Shown: positions 17,269-26,787 of the stretch, piece by piece
Layout: the number at the start of each line of letters is the position of its first letter
How positions within the stretch are numbered: position 1 is the stretch's first letter
The notes under the pieces: model-generated
What the model was told of the DNA's origin: nothing
Databases searched by the model: none
What the model saw: only the letters and a program-made list of their open reading frames with translations
Source of the DNA: Mucilaginibacter ginsenosidivorax
GTDB taxonomy: Bacteria; Bacteroidota; Bacteroidia; Sphingobacteriales; Sphingobacteriaceae
Assembly (NCBI RefSeq): GCF_007971525.1
Contig: NZ_CP042437.1
Span: 2,232,001-2,296,000 of the forward strand
DNA length: 64,000 bases
Reading direction: 5' to 3'
Made by a program: the position numbers and the translations under genes

Positions 17269-18726
17269 CTACCTGATTATCCGCATCACCCTATCCCAGC
17301 GTATTTTATCGGCAAAGGGTGCATTGGTATCCCAGCTCATCCACACAAAGATGGCTTTGCCTACAATATGGTCTTCGGGCACAAAACCCCAGAAACGGGA
17401 ATCGATAGAGTTGTGGCGGTTATCGCCCATCATCCAGTAGTAATCCATTTTAAAAGTGTAGGTATTGGTTTGGCGGCCGTTAATACTAATACTGCTGCCG
17501 TTTAACTGTAGCTTGTTGTTTTCATAAACTTCGATGGCGCGGCGGTAAATGGGGAGGTTAAGGGTGTCTAATTTTATGGTGAGGCCACGTTTGGGTACGG
17601 TGAAAGGGCCAAGGTTATCTACGTTCCACCGGTGGACTGGGCTGTGCGGAAATACTTCGTGATCATACACGCCCCCAAACTGGATGTTAGGCCTGATGTA
17701 TTTAACACCCGCTACTTTTTTTAACGCCAGCGATGATAGGCGCGTCATGTTCATCACATAGTTGGTACGGGTAAATGGTTGTATATTGGATATGTGAAGT
17801 TTATATATCAGTTCGGGATTAAAGTTAAATGTGTTACTGTCGGTATTCACGGCATATTCCATTTCGGCATTGGGCGGCGGCGGTACAGGCCGGCCGTTAA
17901 TATACACCTGGCCACTTATTAGCCGCACATTATCGCCGGGTATTGCCTCGCAGCGTTTAATGAAGTGCTCGCGTTTATCAACCGGGCGGTACCATGGCGA
18001 ATCGGCCTCCATCGGGAAGTTAAAAACCACCACATCGCCCCTTTTAATATCGCCAAGACCCGGCAACCGGAAGTAGGGCAGCTTGATGCCCTCCCAATAT
18101 GATTTGATACCCATGCCGGGCATGGTATTATGTGTAAACGGAAACGAAACTGGTGTCATAGGCAACCTGGCACCGTAGCTAAGCTTACTCACAAACAGGT
18201 AATCGCCCACCATAAGCGAGCTTTCCATAGATGAAGATGGTATGGTATAAGCTTCGATAAGCAGCAAACGGATAAGCGTTACTGCAAGCACCGCAAAAAA
18301 AACAGTTTCGGCCCATTCACGAGCCGATGATTTACGTAACAAATGGTGATATTCTTCGCGAAATTCATCGCTGGCCGATTGGCCCAGGTACCGGGTATTT
18401 TTATCAAAACCCCATTTGGGCAAAAATATGAATGGCAAAAGTACCGCGCCGGCAATCTGGCGCATTTTTGTTTTGCCAAAACTTTTTACAAAATCAATGG
18501 TGATGCCAATAGCTACAATAACCCCAATACCCGGTATCAATAACAATAGTAGCAACCACGCGGGCCTACCGCTTATTTTAAGCATTACATAGGTAGCGTA
18601 TATTGGAATCAAGGATTCCCAGCCATGACGGCCGGCTTTTTTAAAAAGCTTCCAAAGCCCAACCTGCATCAATAACAATACAGGGGCCAACAGTAAATAA
18701 ACGCCTGCGTAACCCGCTATATCCAT
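17269..18726 (-). CDS. lepB: Signal peptidase I with membrane N-extension (paralogue 3)
   Basis: 485 residues from the ATG at 18726 (a TTG at 18732 also opens the frame). Same layout as paralogue 1: extra hydrophobic helices with [17 protein letters not shown], the motif [14 protein letters not shown], then the peptidase with PSSSM (catalytic Ser), [13 protein letters not shown] (catalytic Lys) and [19 protein letters not shown]. Separated from paralogues 1 and 2 by the peptide island but on the same strand, 14 bases after dapB. The three copies differ most in the periplasmic insert between the Lys motif and the C-terminal box, so they may prefer different substrates. Confidence 0.92.
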   Translation of the reverse strand: MDIAGYAGVYLLLAPVLLLMQVGLWKLFKKAGRHGWESLIPIYATYVMLKISGRPAWLLLLLLIPGIGVIVAIGITIDFVKSFGKTKMRQIAGAVLLPFIFLPKWGFDKNTRYLGQSASDEFREEYHHLLRKSSAREWAETVFFAVLAVTLIRLLLIEAYTIPSSSMESSLMVGDYLFVSKLSYGARLPMTPVSFPFTHNTMPGMGIKSYWEGIKLPYFRLPGLGDIKRGDVVVFNFPMEADSPWYRPVDKREHFIKRCEAIPGDNVRLISGQVYINGRPVPPPPNAEMEYAVNTDSNTFNFNPELIYKLHISNIQPFTRTNYVMNMTRLSSLALKKVAGVKYIRPNIQFGGVYDHEVFPHSPVHRWNVDNLGPFTVPKRGLTIKLDTLNLPIYRRAIEVYENNKLQLNGSSISINGRQTNTYTFKMDYYWMMGDNRHNSIDSRFWGFVPEDHIVGKAIFVWMSWDTNAPFADKIRWDRVMRIIR

Positions 18727-18740
18727 TGACAAAAACGGGA

Positions 18741-19490
18741 TTAGCTTTTAAAATCGAACATAGCATCAACCGTGTAAAAGCCTTTTTTAGCCTGTATCCA
18801 TTCGGCAGCTAAAACCGCGCCAAGGGCAAAGCCGCTGCGGTTATGGGCGGTATGCTTAAATTCGATGGTGTCCACTTCCGAATCGTAGATAACGGTGTGG
18901 GTGCCGGGTACGCTATCAATCCGCAATGATTCTATCAACAACTGATCTGGCAGCGGATTTTGATCGTCTGCGCGGTCGTCGGTTGTCAGCACATTCAGCC
19001 AATCTTTTTTGGAGTCAAGATTATCGATTATACCTTCGGCAATAGTGATAGCGGTGCCGCTCGGGGCATCCAGCTTTTGCATGTGGTGAATTTCTTCTAC
19101 CTGTACATCATAGTATGGGTAGTTGTTCATCACTTTAGCCAGCATCCGGTTAATATGGAAAAATATGTTAACTCCTACACTGAAGTTGGTGGCATACATT
19201 AACGAGGCGTCACTTTCCGCGCACTGCTGTTTTACCTCATCAAGCTTATCATACCAGCCGGTGGTGCCTACTACTATGGGTACGCCTGCGTTAAAGCAAT
19301 GTTTAATATTGCCCAAAACCGTTGCGGGCATGCTAAATTCAATAACAGCATCGGCCTTTTGCAGGTTTTCGGCAGTTAATTCATGCAGGTTATCCTGATC
19401 GATGGTTAAAACAATTTCATGATTGCGGCTAAGGGCAATTTTTTCAATCATTTTGCCCATTTTTCCGTAGCCCAGTAACGCTATTTTCAT
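18741..19490 (-). CDS. dapB: 4-hydroxy-tetrahydrodipicolinate reductase
   Basis: NAD(P)H-dependent step of lysine and diaminopimelate synthesis. 249 residues from the ATG at 19490; the frame runs upstream to 19559 but the Rossmann motif LLGYGKMG must lie at the start. [15 protein letters not shown] carries the catalytic pair His135 and Lys139. Shorter than the E. coli enzyme, as in other Bacteroidota. Upstream of lepB paralogue 3 with a 14-base gap, likely one transcript. Confidence 0.95.
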   Translation of the reverse strand: MKIALLGYGKMGKMIEKIALSRNHEIVLTIDQDNLHELTAENLQKADAVIEFSMPATVLGNIKHCFNAGVPIVVGTTGWYDKLDEVKQQCAESDASLMYATNFSVGVNIFFHINRMLAKVMNNYPYYDVQVEEIHHMQKLDAPSGTAITIAEGIIDNLDSKKDWLNVLTTDDRADDQNPLPDQLLIESLRIDSVPGTHTVIYDSEVDTIEFKHTAHNRSGFALGAVLAAEWIQAKKGFYTVDAMFDFKS

Positions 19491-19602
19491 TTTGAATGTA
19501 TGTATTGAGATAAAATCAAGAGTCGGGCTGTTAGCGTCAAGAATTAAGATAAAAGACAATAATAGTCTAATTTCTTAATTGATAGCAACTACACCCATGC
19601 TC

Positions 19603-20283
19603 CTAAAACGTAAAGGTAACTTTTACAGCCGGAATATAGCTACCAAAAGCAGTTTGCGCATAAACCGGTTGGTTAATCATTCCCGGGCTAACCTTAAAAG
19701 CAAAGTTGTTATCAACCGTGTACGAGTGGATAAACTTGGCATCAATATAGGCATCAATGGTTTGAATACCCCATGCGCCTAAAATACCCAGGATACTTAA
19801 ATCGCGGTTGCGTCGGTAACTGTCAAGCGCATCATATATATTCTGGGCGGGCACTTTATTATTGGTGTAGGCTATGTACTCATCGTAATAGGCGTCGCCT
19901 TTTACCGGCGCCACGCCGCTTTTATAATAATGGGCAAGTATATTAAACTCGTTATAGTAATGCTGGTTAAATATTACTGCCGAAGCCAACAGGCCTATCC
20001 CTGTATAAATGATAGGCACTTTCCACCAGCGGTGATTATACAACTGCCCCCAGCCGGGTATCATCAGCGAGTGCATTACCGCTTTGTGCGGGCTGTGGGT
20101 ACTATCGGGGTGGTATTCCTTCTCTTTTTTTATAGGCGGTGCAAAAGAGCCCGGCGCGGTGCCCGACGCCTTTTTAAAAGTATCTTTTTTGGCTACCGAT
20201 GTGGTATCTGCATGTTGTTGCTGCGCGTTGGCCGCAAAAGCAAATAGCATAACAAAACCAATAATTAACAAATATTTATACAT
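19603..20283 (-). CDS. DUF5683-domain envelope protein
   Basis: 226 residues with a cleavable signal peptide (about 20 residues ending in ANAQ). A polar linker is followed by the conserved SLMIPGWGQLYNHRWWKVPIIY motif and two hydrophobic segments, features of the DUF5683 family found next to parB in many Bacteroidota. Function unknown; probably in the inner or outer membrane. Same strand as parA-parB but separated from parB by a hairpin terminator, so it has its own transcription. Confidence 0.85.
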   Translation of the reverse strand: MYKYLLIIGFVMLFAFAANAQQQHADTTSVAKKDTFKKASGTAPGSFAPPIKKEKEYHPDSTHSPHKAVMHSLMIPGWGQLYNHRWWKVPIIYTGIGLLASAVIFNQHYYNEFNILAHYYKSGVAPVKGDAYYDEYIAYTNNKVPAQNIYDALDSYRRNRDLSILGILGAWGIQTIDAYIDAKFIHSYTVDNNFAFKVSPGMINQPVYAQTAFGSYIPAVKVTFTF

Positions 20284-20470
20284 GCAGCTGATAAAATTTA
20301 AATAAACCCAGGCTTTTAAAACTTGATAAGAGGCCCGCTTTTATTTGATTACAAAGGTAATTTTTATAGCCGGATTAAGAAGCTATATCCCGCCGTTACA
20401 AAAACACCTTATTAAACAAATCATTAACAGGTTTAGCCAGTAATTATTATATACACATTAACTATTATAT

Positions 20471-20517
20471 AAAAAAAGCCGGCCGCTGATAAGAATTTAT
20501 CAGCAGCCGGCTTTTTA
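20471..20517. terminator. Hairpin terminator after parB
   Basis: AAAAAAAGCCGGC(C)GCTGATAA, a four-base loop, TTATCAGC(A)GCCGGCTTTTT: a long GC-rich stem with A- and T-tracts on the two sides. It lies 94 bases beyond the parB stop and before the DUF5683 gene; the rest of this 327-base gap (20284-20610) shows only low-complexity repeat near 20560-20600. Confidence 0.85.
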
Positions 20518-20610
20518 TTTTTTGTATTTTAATTATGTCTATCAGCATTGTATAGGAGTCAGGCTATCTTCTATCTTGATTCCTGACTCTTAACTCTTGA
20601 TTCTCATAAC

Positions 20611-21534
20611 CTACCAATCCAGCATCTCGAGGATACGGCCAAGGTCATCCTCTGACAAGAAAGGAATTTCGATAACCCCGTTGCCCTTGGCGCCTAACTT
20701 AAGCGTTACCCGCGAACTGAATTTTGAAGCTAAATCGTCCTGTATTTTTTGTAGCTGATATGAAACAGGCTCGGGTTGCTTGCCTTCCTTTTTTACGGGG
20801 GCCTTCTGCATTTCCCTAACTAATTCTTCAACCTTACGAACCGATAAGCCTTGCTGAATAATATGCTGATGCAGATATAATTGTTTGGCCGGATCGTCAA
20901 TAGTGATGAGAGCCTTGGCATGGCCCATAGTAAGCGCACCATCGCGGATAGATGCCTGGATGCTTGGCGGCAATTTTAATAAACGAAGGTAGTTAGTAAC
21001 CGTCGACCGGTTTTTGCTTACCCTGTCGCCCAGCTCTTCTTGTTTCAGGTTACATTCTTCAATCATCCGCTGAAAGCTCAGGGCTACTTCAATAGCATTC
21101 AGGTTTTCGCGCTGGATGTTTTCAATGAGGGCCATTTCCAGCATTTGCTGGTCGTTGGCAGTACGCACATAAGCAGGCAGTTGGGTTAGCCCGGCCAGTT
21201 TTGATGCACGAAAACGGCGTTCGCCGGATATCAGCTGGTATTTATGGGCGTTGATACGCCTAACGGTTATAGGCTGTATAAGGCCCTGCAGCTTAATGGA
21301 GTCGGCCAGTTCATTTAAAGCAAGCTCATCAAAATCAGTACGGGGCTGAAAAGGGTTTACTTCTATCTCATCCAGTCTGATCTCATTAACCGAGCCAAGG
21401 CTGCTCACCTCGGCGGCCGAAGTTGATGCCTCTTCCTTTTTGGTGCTTTTGTTTTGGTATGGTTGTACGTTTACCGAGTCATTCAACAGCGCACTTAATC
21501 CTTTGCCCAGGGCATTTCTTCTTTCACTACTCAT
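20611..21534 (-). CDS. parB: Chromosome partitioning protein ParB
   Basis: Binds parS sites and spreads on DNA to load chromosome-segregation machinery. 307 residues. The N-terminal CTPase/ParB domain has GERRFRASKLAGL and the ENIQRENLN helix; a helix-turn-helix domain follows (LGDRVSKNRSTVTNYLRLLKLP) and a C-terminal dimerisation segment. The GERRFR box is the CTP-binding motif. Follows parA with a 4-base gap. No parS match (TGTTTCACGTGAAACA) was noticed in the window. Confidence 0.95.
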   Translation of the reverse strand: MSSERRNALGKGLSALLNDSVNVQPYQNKSTKKEEASTSAAEVSSLGSVNEIRLDEIEVNPFQPRTDFDELALNELADSIKLQGLIQPITVRRINAHKYQLISGERRFRASKLAGLTQLPAYVRTANDQQMLEMALIENIQRENLNAIEVALSFQRMIEECNLKQEELGDRVSKNRSTVTNYLRLLKLPPSIQASIRDGALTMGHAKALITIDDPAKQLYLHQHIIQQGLSVRKVEELVREMQKAPVKKEGKQPEPVSYQLQKIQDDLASKFSSRVTLKLGAKGNGVIEIPFLSEDDLGRILEMLDW

Positions 21535-21538
21535 TTAC

Positions 21539-22342
21539 TTATACTGTTGCTGTTACCGTTGTTGCTTCGGCTTTTACAAGGCCATTTTTCTGGATAATTT
21601 CGCGGGCCAGGTTTAAATAATTAATGGCGCCTTTACAGGTAGCATCGTGCATAATAACAGATACACCAAAGCTTGGTGCTTCGCTTAAACGGGTGTTACG
21701 CTGTATAATGGTATCAAAAACCATATCCTCAAAATGCGTTTTTACCTCATCAACCACCTGGTTACTCAGGCGCAGGCGCACATCGTACATGGTTAACAAT
21801 ATACCTTCAATTTCCAGCTGCGGGTTAAGGCGCGATTGTACAATTTTGATGGTGTTTAACAATTTACCTAAACCTTCCAATGCAAAGTACTCGCACTGTA
21901 CCGGTATAATTACCGAATCGGCAGCGGTTAACGCGTTGATGGTGATTAAACCTAACGAAGGCGAACAATCGATAATAACAAAATCGTATTCGTCGCGCAC
22001 GGCTTCAAATACCTGTTTCATTTTGTATTCGCGGCCACTCAGGTTAATCATTTCAATCTCGGCGCCTACCAGGTCAATATGGGCGGGCAGCAAGTCAAGA
22101 TTAGGGGTTTCCGTTTTCTGGATAGCCTCGTGCGGATCAACCTGGTTAATGATGCACTCGTAAATACTGTTCTTTATGTTGCGTGGATCAAAACCGATAC
22201 CCGAGGTAGAGTTTGCCTGCGGATCGGCATCAACCAATAATGTTTTAAAATCTAATACAGCCAAACTTGCAGCCAGATTTATAGATGATGTAGTTTTTCC
22301 TACGCCACCTTTCTGGTTGGCTAAAGCAATAATTTTACTCAT
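21539..22342 (-). CDS. parA: Chromosome partitioning ATPase ParA (Soj)
   Basis: Deviant Walker A ATPase that moves ParB-parS complexes. 267 residues. The P-loop KGGVGKTT has the signature Lys11 and the P-loop Lys16. VDADPQANST and DFVIIDCSPSLG supply the other nucleotide motifs. No N-terminal DNA-binding extension, so chromosomal Soj type. Operon parA-parB; the upstream gap of 312 bases to the divergent FMN reductase gene contains only an AT-rich inverted repeat. Confidence 0.96.
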   Translation of the reverse strand: MSKIIALANQKGGVGKTTSSINLAASLAVLDFKTLLVDADPQANSTSGIGFDPRNIKNSIYECIINQVDPHEAIQKTETPNLDLLPAHIDLVGAEIEMINLSGREYKMKQVFEAVRDEYDFVIIDCSPSLGLITINALTAADSVIIPVQCEYFALEGLGKLLNTIKIVQSRLNPQLEIEGILLTMYDVRLRLSNQVVDEVKTHFEDMVFDTIIQRNTRLSEAPSFGVSVIMHDATCKGAINYLNLAREIIQKNGLVKAEATTVTATV

Positions 22343-22499
22343 TCTATAGTATAAAAAATTTTGATGTTACAATGATTTATATAAACGTAAAGTAGGGTCA
22401 GAAATTTCTACTTTCGTAAAGTTTTTATCCGGTGATAAAGATACGGAATTAAACAATTACGAAATCCACAGGTTTAGTCAATTTACAAACATAATTAGC

Positions 22500-22652
22500 A
22501 ATTATTGAATTATCGATTTATTGAATTATTGATTGATGAATGAGCAAGACAACGCTATATCTCTTTTATATTTAATACCATCCATATCAGCAGTTTAAAC
22601 ACTGAATACCTTGTAATTCGATAATTCAATAAATCAATAATTCAATAATTAC
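22500..22652. repeat. AT-rich inverted repeat between divergent genes
   Basis: Arms ATTGAATTATCGATTTATTG (from about 22504) and its inverted counterpart AATAAATCAATAATTCAATA (ends about 22652) flank about 80 bases. A similar single arm lies at 35443-35480. Fills most of the gap between parA and the FMN reductase gene. Confidence 0.7.
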
Positions 22653-22654
22653 CA

Positions 22655-23176
22655 ATGATAACAATCATCGCATCAACTAACCGCCCCGGCAGTTCTACCT
22701 TAAAAATGGCCAAATATTATCAGCAAAAATTGCAGGAAAAAGGAGTTGAAGCGGGTGTACTATCTTTGGCGCAATTGCCGCCCAACCTTATTGAAACCGA
22801 CCTTTACGGCAAGCGAAGCCCGGAATTTGCCAACATTCAAAAAGTTATTACCCAAACCGATAAGTTTATATTTGTGATACCCGAGTACAATGGCAGCTAC
22901 CCGGGGGTACTAAAAGTTTTCATTGACGCCTGCGACTTTCCGGCGAGCTTTTATGATAAGAAGGCAGCGTTGGTTGGCGTATCATCCGGCAAATATGGCA
23001 ACATCAGGGGTATTGATCATTTTACCGGTGTTTGCCACTATGTACACCTGAATGTAATGGCACTAAAACTCCACATATCGGGCATCCATAAGGAGTTTAA
23101 CGAAACCGGACATTTGCTTAACGCCGATACCATAAAGTTTACCAACGAGCAGATAGACAAATTCATCTTGTTTTAG
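22655..23176 (+). CDS. NADPH-dependent FMN reductase family protein
   Basis: 173 residues with a flavodoxin-like fold. ASTNRPGSSTLKMAKYY is the N-terminal FMN phosphate-binding loop, and IPEYNGSYPGVLKVFIDAC is the conserved isoalloxazine-binding segment of the NADPH-dependent FMN reductase / azoreductase group. Cytoplasmic, probably reduces quinones or azo compounds; substrate not predictable. Stands alone; the ATG follows the AT-rich inverted repeat by two bases. Confidence 0.88.
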   Translation: MITIIASTNRPGSSTLKMAKYYQQKLQEKGVEAGVLSLAQLPPNLIETDLYGKRSPEFANIQKVITQTDKFIFVIPEYNGSYPGVLKVFIDACDFPASFYDKKAALVGVSSGKYGNIRGIDHFTGVCHYVHLNVMALKLHISGIHKEFNETGHLLNADTIKFTNEQIDKFILF

Positions 23177-23289
23177 ATTTCACTGATTAGTGGTGGCCTC
23201 ACCAATTGGGTTGTTTATTATCAATCCCGGAATCAAAAAAAGTCAGCGTTATTGCAACAAAACAGCGAAATCACCTAAAATCAGTTAAA

Positions 23290-25263
23290 TCACAGTATTA
23301 ATACCCACCCCGTTAGCTTAGGCTGGCCGGTTTTAAGGTCGATGATGTAGTAATAGGTGCCGGGCGGTAATTTGGCGCCGTTGTAGGTGCCCTTCCAGGG
23401 TTTAGCGTAGCCAATGCTCTTAAATATCTGCTGTCCGTAACGGTTAAATACCGTTGTTACACTTTCGGGGTAGGTAAAAAGGCCTTCAATTTCCCAGCTA
23501 TCGTTCACCCCGTCGGCATTGGGCGAAAATGCGTTAGGCACAACCACTTTATGATAAACTTTTACAAAAACACTGCTGGTATCCTCGCCGCAATTATAGC
23601 TCGATTTTACATGCAAGGTATAAGTGATATCATCGGCCGGGTTGGCAACGGGGTTTAACACATTGGCATCGCTAAGGCCGGTAGTGGGTGTCCAATTGAA
23701 AACGTCTGCGCTCTGTGCCGATGCTACCAGGGTAATTGGCCTGTCCTGGAACATACTTTGTTTAGTTTGCGTAACGGCAACCGGCGTTGGCAGTACATTA
23801 ACAGTTAAAGCAGCGGTATCGGTACAGCCAATAGTGTTGGTGACTATCACCTTGTATATTGTAGTGTCTGCAGGCGAAGCTACGGGGTTAGCAATAGTAC
23901 TATCAGATAAACCTTTGCCAGGCGTCCATTTGTAGCTGATGGCACCCAGGGCACTCGCACTTAAATTAGTAGATGCGCCTTTACAAATGGTAACTGTTGG
24001 AGCATTTAAGGTAATAACCGCCTTAGGGATAACGGTGATTGTTGTCGATTTTGAGGTAGAGCAGCCGGCAGCCGATGTAACTATAAAGCTATAAGTACCT
24101 GCATCAGCAGGCTTTACATTTGTAAGTATCAGTGGGTTTTGATTTTTGTTAGCAGCGGTAATGCCGGGGCCGGTCCAATCAACAGTTGCTCCTCCAAATA
24201 CGTTTAACGTTACTGTTTTGCCCTCGCATTCGTGAACGGGCAACACATCTGGTACAACAGGATAAGCGTTTATCGTAACACTCAGCGGCTCCGAAAACAC
24301 CCTGCATGTAGGCGAGCTTATGTTTGAGCCTCCGGCCGCGGCAAGCCTGTATTGGTATACACCAGGTGTATTGTTACCTACAATAAAAGCATAAGTATCT
24401 GTTGTTTGCCCGGCAATATCAAGCCAGCCATTCCCGTCATTTTTGTTTACCTGCCACTGCATTTTAGGATTAGTGTATCCGGCCCCAATCTTCGATTTAA
24501 GCGTATAAGTTTTGCTTTCGCCCACACATTGATTTTGCGGCTGGTTAGCATCTACAGTAGAAAAACCTGTTTGCACTATAGGTCCGCATGCCCTGAAGTT
24601 GATATCATCGAGCAACAGATCGTTGCCGTTGCCGCCGGGGGCCTCGTTGGTCATTTTTAAAACCACCTGGCTGGTATTTGGCGGGGTTGTAAAAAAGAAG
24701 CTCTTGCGTATCCAGTCGTCGCCGCTGGTTGATTCCAGAATATCACCGGTAACTAATGAATCCAACACCAGGCCAGCGGTAGTTTCGATAGTAAATTTAA
24801 TATTTGGCCTGATGGCTATTGAGCCCGCCTTTATCAGGTTCAGTATATATGCCGAAAATTCGTACGTGGTATTTTCGCATAACACGGCGGGAGTGGTCTT
24901 TGTAAAAAATATACTGGGCGTATAGGATGCATTAATCATCATCATATAACCGTTGGCATCACCAGTGTGGTCATGGGTTACAGTTTGCCAGGCCTCCGGA
25001 TGGCAATTACCGGTAGCGCCGCCATATATGTTAGTGGCATTTACAATAGTATACGAGCCATCATTAGGACAGTAGCTGGAAAACGACATATTGGTGATCC
25101 CTGCCGGTAGCGCACTCCCCGGATTTGGGCCTGATCCAAAGGTTTCGGTAATTACCGGATCGCCCAAACTGCCCGCACAAGTTGCCGACTGGCCATGCAC
25201 CAGTGTAAAATCAAGGATAGCAGCAAAAAGCAAAATTAATTTAAGGATACGCAAGCGCTTCAA
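23290..25263 (-). CDS. Large secreted protein with T9SS type B sorting domain
   Basis: 657 residues. A signal peptide (cleaved near HGQ-SATC) is read from a TTG start at 25263; no in-frame ATG precedes it. A carbohydrate-binding-like beta domain covers about residues 25-220, followed by several Ig-like or PKD-like repeats (GGATVDWTGPGITA; GAISYKWTPGKGLSDS; ADVFNWTPTTGLSD). The C-terminal about 85 residues, from VVPNAFSPNADGVNDSWEIEG, form the gliding-motility-associated (CHU_C) domain used for type IX secretion. Probably a cell-surface or secreted adhesin-like protein. Consistent with porV and gldJ in the window. Confidence 0.88.
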   Translation of the reverse strand: MKRLRILKLILLFAAILDFTLVHGQSATCAGSLGDPVITETFGSGPNPGSALPAGITNMSFSSYCPNDGSYTIVNATNIYGGATGNCHPEAWQTVTHDHTGDANGYMMMINASYTPSIFFTKTTPAVLCENTTYEFSAYILNLIKAGSIAIRPNIKFTIETTAGLVLDSLVTGDILESTSGDDWIRKSFFFTTPPNTSQVVLKMTNEAPGGNGNDLLLDDINFRACGPIVQTGFSTVDANQPQNQCVGESKTYTLKSKIGAGYTNPKMQWQVNKNDGNGWLDIAGQTTDTYAFIVGNNTPGVYQYRLAAAGGSNISSPTCRVFSEPLSVTINAYPVVPDVLPVHECEGKTVTLNVFGGATVDWTGPGITAANKNQNPLILTNVKPADAGTYSFIVTSAAGCSTSKSTTITVIPKAVITLNAPTVTICKGASTNLSASALGAISYKWTPGKGLSDSTIANPVASPADTTIYKVIVTNTIGCTDTAALTVNVLPTPVAVTQTKQSMFQDRPITLVASAQSADVFNWTPTTGLSDANVLNPVANPADDITYTLHVKSSYNCGEDTSSVFVKVYHKVVVPNAFSPNADGVNDSWEIEGLFTYPESVTTVFNRYGQQIFKSIGYAKPWKGTYNGAKLPPGTYYYIIDLKTGQPKLTGWVLIL

Positions 25264-25540
25264 TTGGTTTAACTTAAAAAGTTATCCATCAAAAATATAT
25301 TTTTTTATCGAAGCGGCGTGTATAAATAACACACTGTGCGGCATTATATTGAAATACTTACAAAACAGATGGTTATCTAAACAAATAAATGTTAAAAAAA
25401 TTAACCACAAAGAAATATCACGTAAAAATCCTCCGGTATTAAAAGGATATATGACATTGCTAATTATGTCATCGCGAGTATCCATCAGGTAAAACCTTAA
25501 AAAAATCTTTATGAGCAATTGGGTTAAACGAATGCCCTAA

Positions 25541-25625
25541 ACTACCATCATTGAGGTATGAAACAATCTGAATTATGTGAGACTTGGCATGTAGGGGATT
25601 GCTTCGTACCTCAATGACGGTAGTT
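25541..25625. repeat. REP-like imperfect palindrome (GTCATTG family)
   Basis: ACTACCATCATTGAGGTA at the left is mirrored by GTACCTCAATGACGGTAGT at the right, with ATTGCTTCGTACC inside as in the other copies. A half-copy follows at 25654-25682. The 434-base gap 25264-25697 contains these elements and otherwise no supported gene. Confidence 0.75.
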
Positions 25626-25653
25626 TATATCATAGTCATGAACTTACAAACAC

Positions 25654-25682
25654 GTCATTATAAGCATAGCGTAGCAATGACA
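25654..25682. repeat. Partial REP-like element
   Basis: Short hairpin GTCATTATAAGC...GCGTAGCAATGAC, similar to the arms of the neighbouring full copy. Confidence 0.55.
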
Positions 25683-25697
25683 TCAGTTTAATAGCCC

Positions 25698-26624
25698 CTA
25701 CTCCCTTTTATAATCCTTATGTACTATCAAAAAGCTTGCGCGCTCCTCTTTGTGGAAAGGGATATCCCAGTTGCCCTGGTAGGTTATTTTAATGGGTAGC
25801 AGTTGCCCGTTGAAGTTATTGAGTTCGATGTTCATCTGCACATTAAAATCGACGAACAGGTTGCTGAATTTAAGGTCGATGTAACGGCCGAGAATCTCGA
25901 ACGTGCGCTCGTCAAAAATGGTGGTCATTTCCTTAATCATGGTGTCGCCATCAGATGTGCTGGGTTTGCACCTAACTTTAAAACGATAAACAGGAATGCT
26001 ATCAAGGTATTTGCCCCGGGCAAATTCATAGTAGTAAAACTGCTGCATATCCCTGCTGAATATCTCCGTTTTATCGCCGATGAACGGGATACCGGTAACC
26101 CTGCGGCCTGGCGTGAACACCAGCGTTTTAAGCTTGGCTTTATAACTCTCGTTTTTACCTTTTTCGCCTGGTAAGCCATCGCCTTCCACAAAATCGGAGT
26201 TGTACGCGTTCATGAAAATGTAATCGAACATTTCAACGGTGTACAAATTGTATTTGCCGTTTTTTTTATAAACGGTACCGCTATCCTGCCTGGTTATATA
26301 TTCAATTTTATGCTGACCAGCTATATTACTGTGCTTAAGCTTGCGGTAAACCTTGCCGTCAACCTTGTTTTTTTTATCGTAGGTGTAAATGCGGTTTTCG
26401 GCAGTAAAGGCATATTTTTTCATATGCTGAAAAGCCCTGTAAAAACTGGTATCGGCCATCACCGCGTCAATAAAATCCTGCGCGCGTAGTTTATGCGAAC
26501 GGATATCTACTGCAGAATCGATAACAATGGTGCGGATGGTATCGGGATTAAAACGTTGTATTTGCTGCGCAAAAGCAAAACTGCCGGAAATAGTAAACGC
26601 TACAAATAATAATAATTTCTTCAT
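25698..26624 (-). CDS. Periplasmic hypothetical protein
   Basis: 308 residues from the ATG at 26624 (a GTG precedes it directly). Signal peptide of about 20 residues ending in AFAQ, then a mostly beta-rich domain with no catalytic motif I can name; near the C-terminus VDFNVQMNIELNNFNGQLLPIKITYQGNW suggests a strand-rich barrel-like fold. Similar proteins occur in Bacteroidota as uncharacterised exported proteins. Stands alone between a REP-like element and the M20 gene. Confidence 0.65.
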   Translation of the reverse strand: MKKLLLFVAFTISGSFAFAQQIQRFNPDTIRTIVIDSAVDIRSHKLRAQDFIDAVMADTSFYRAFQHMKKYAFTAENRIYTYDKKNKVDGKVYRKLKHSNIAGQHKIEYITRQDSGTVYKKNGKYNLYTVEMFDYIFMNAYNSDFVEGDGLPGEKGKNESYKAKLKTLVFTPGRRVTGIPFIGDKTEIFSRDMQQFYYYEFARGKYLDSIPVYRFKVRCKPSTSDGDTMIKEMTTIFDERTFEILGRYIDLKFSNLFVDFNVQMNIELNNFNGQLLPIKITYQGNWDIPFHKEERASFLIVHKDYKRE

Positions 26625-26693
26625 CACTAACTATTGACGGTTTGGTTTAGGGGTTTGTTACATGTTGATGCCCGCCACAATATAACCGACTAT

Positions 26694-26777
26694 GTCATTG
26701 CGAGGAACGAAGCAACCTCGTAACGATGCAGGAGCGAACTGGCATAGTTACGAGATTGCTTCGTTCCTCGCAATGAC
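26694..26777. repeat. REP-like palindrome, canonical copy
   Basis: Begins GTCATTGCGAGGAACGAAGC and ends GCTTCGTTCCTCGCAATGAC, an almost perfect inverted repeat of about 20 bases with a 45-base centre. Best copy of the family in the window and a possible transcript end for both flanking genes. Confidence 0.85.
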
Positions 26778-26787
26778 AAAGCTGGTG

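Noticed and set aside
17041-17505. 154-codon plus-strand frame overlapping the end of lepB copy 3
   Set aside because: From about 17260 on it is a mirror of the lepB coding region. Only its first 70 codons could be a remnant, which is reported as such and not as a gene.
20284-22654. Search for parS sites near parAB
   Set aside because: No convincing TGTTTCACGTGAAACA-like palindrome was seen here or elsewhere in the window.
25282-25518. 78-codon minus-strand frame between the T9SS protein and the periplasmic protein
   Set aside because: AT-rich, no signal or domain, and unusual amino-acid use; no support for coding.
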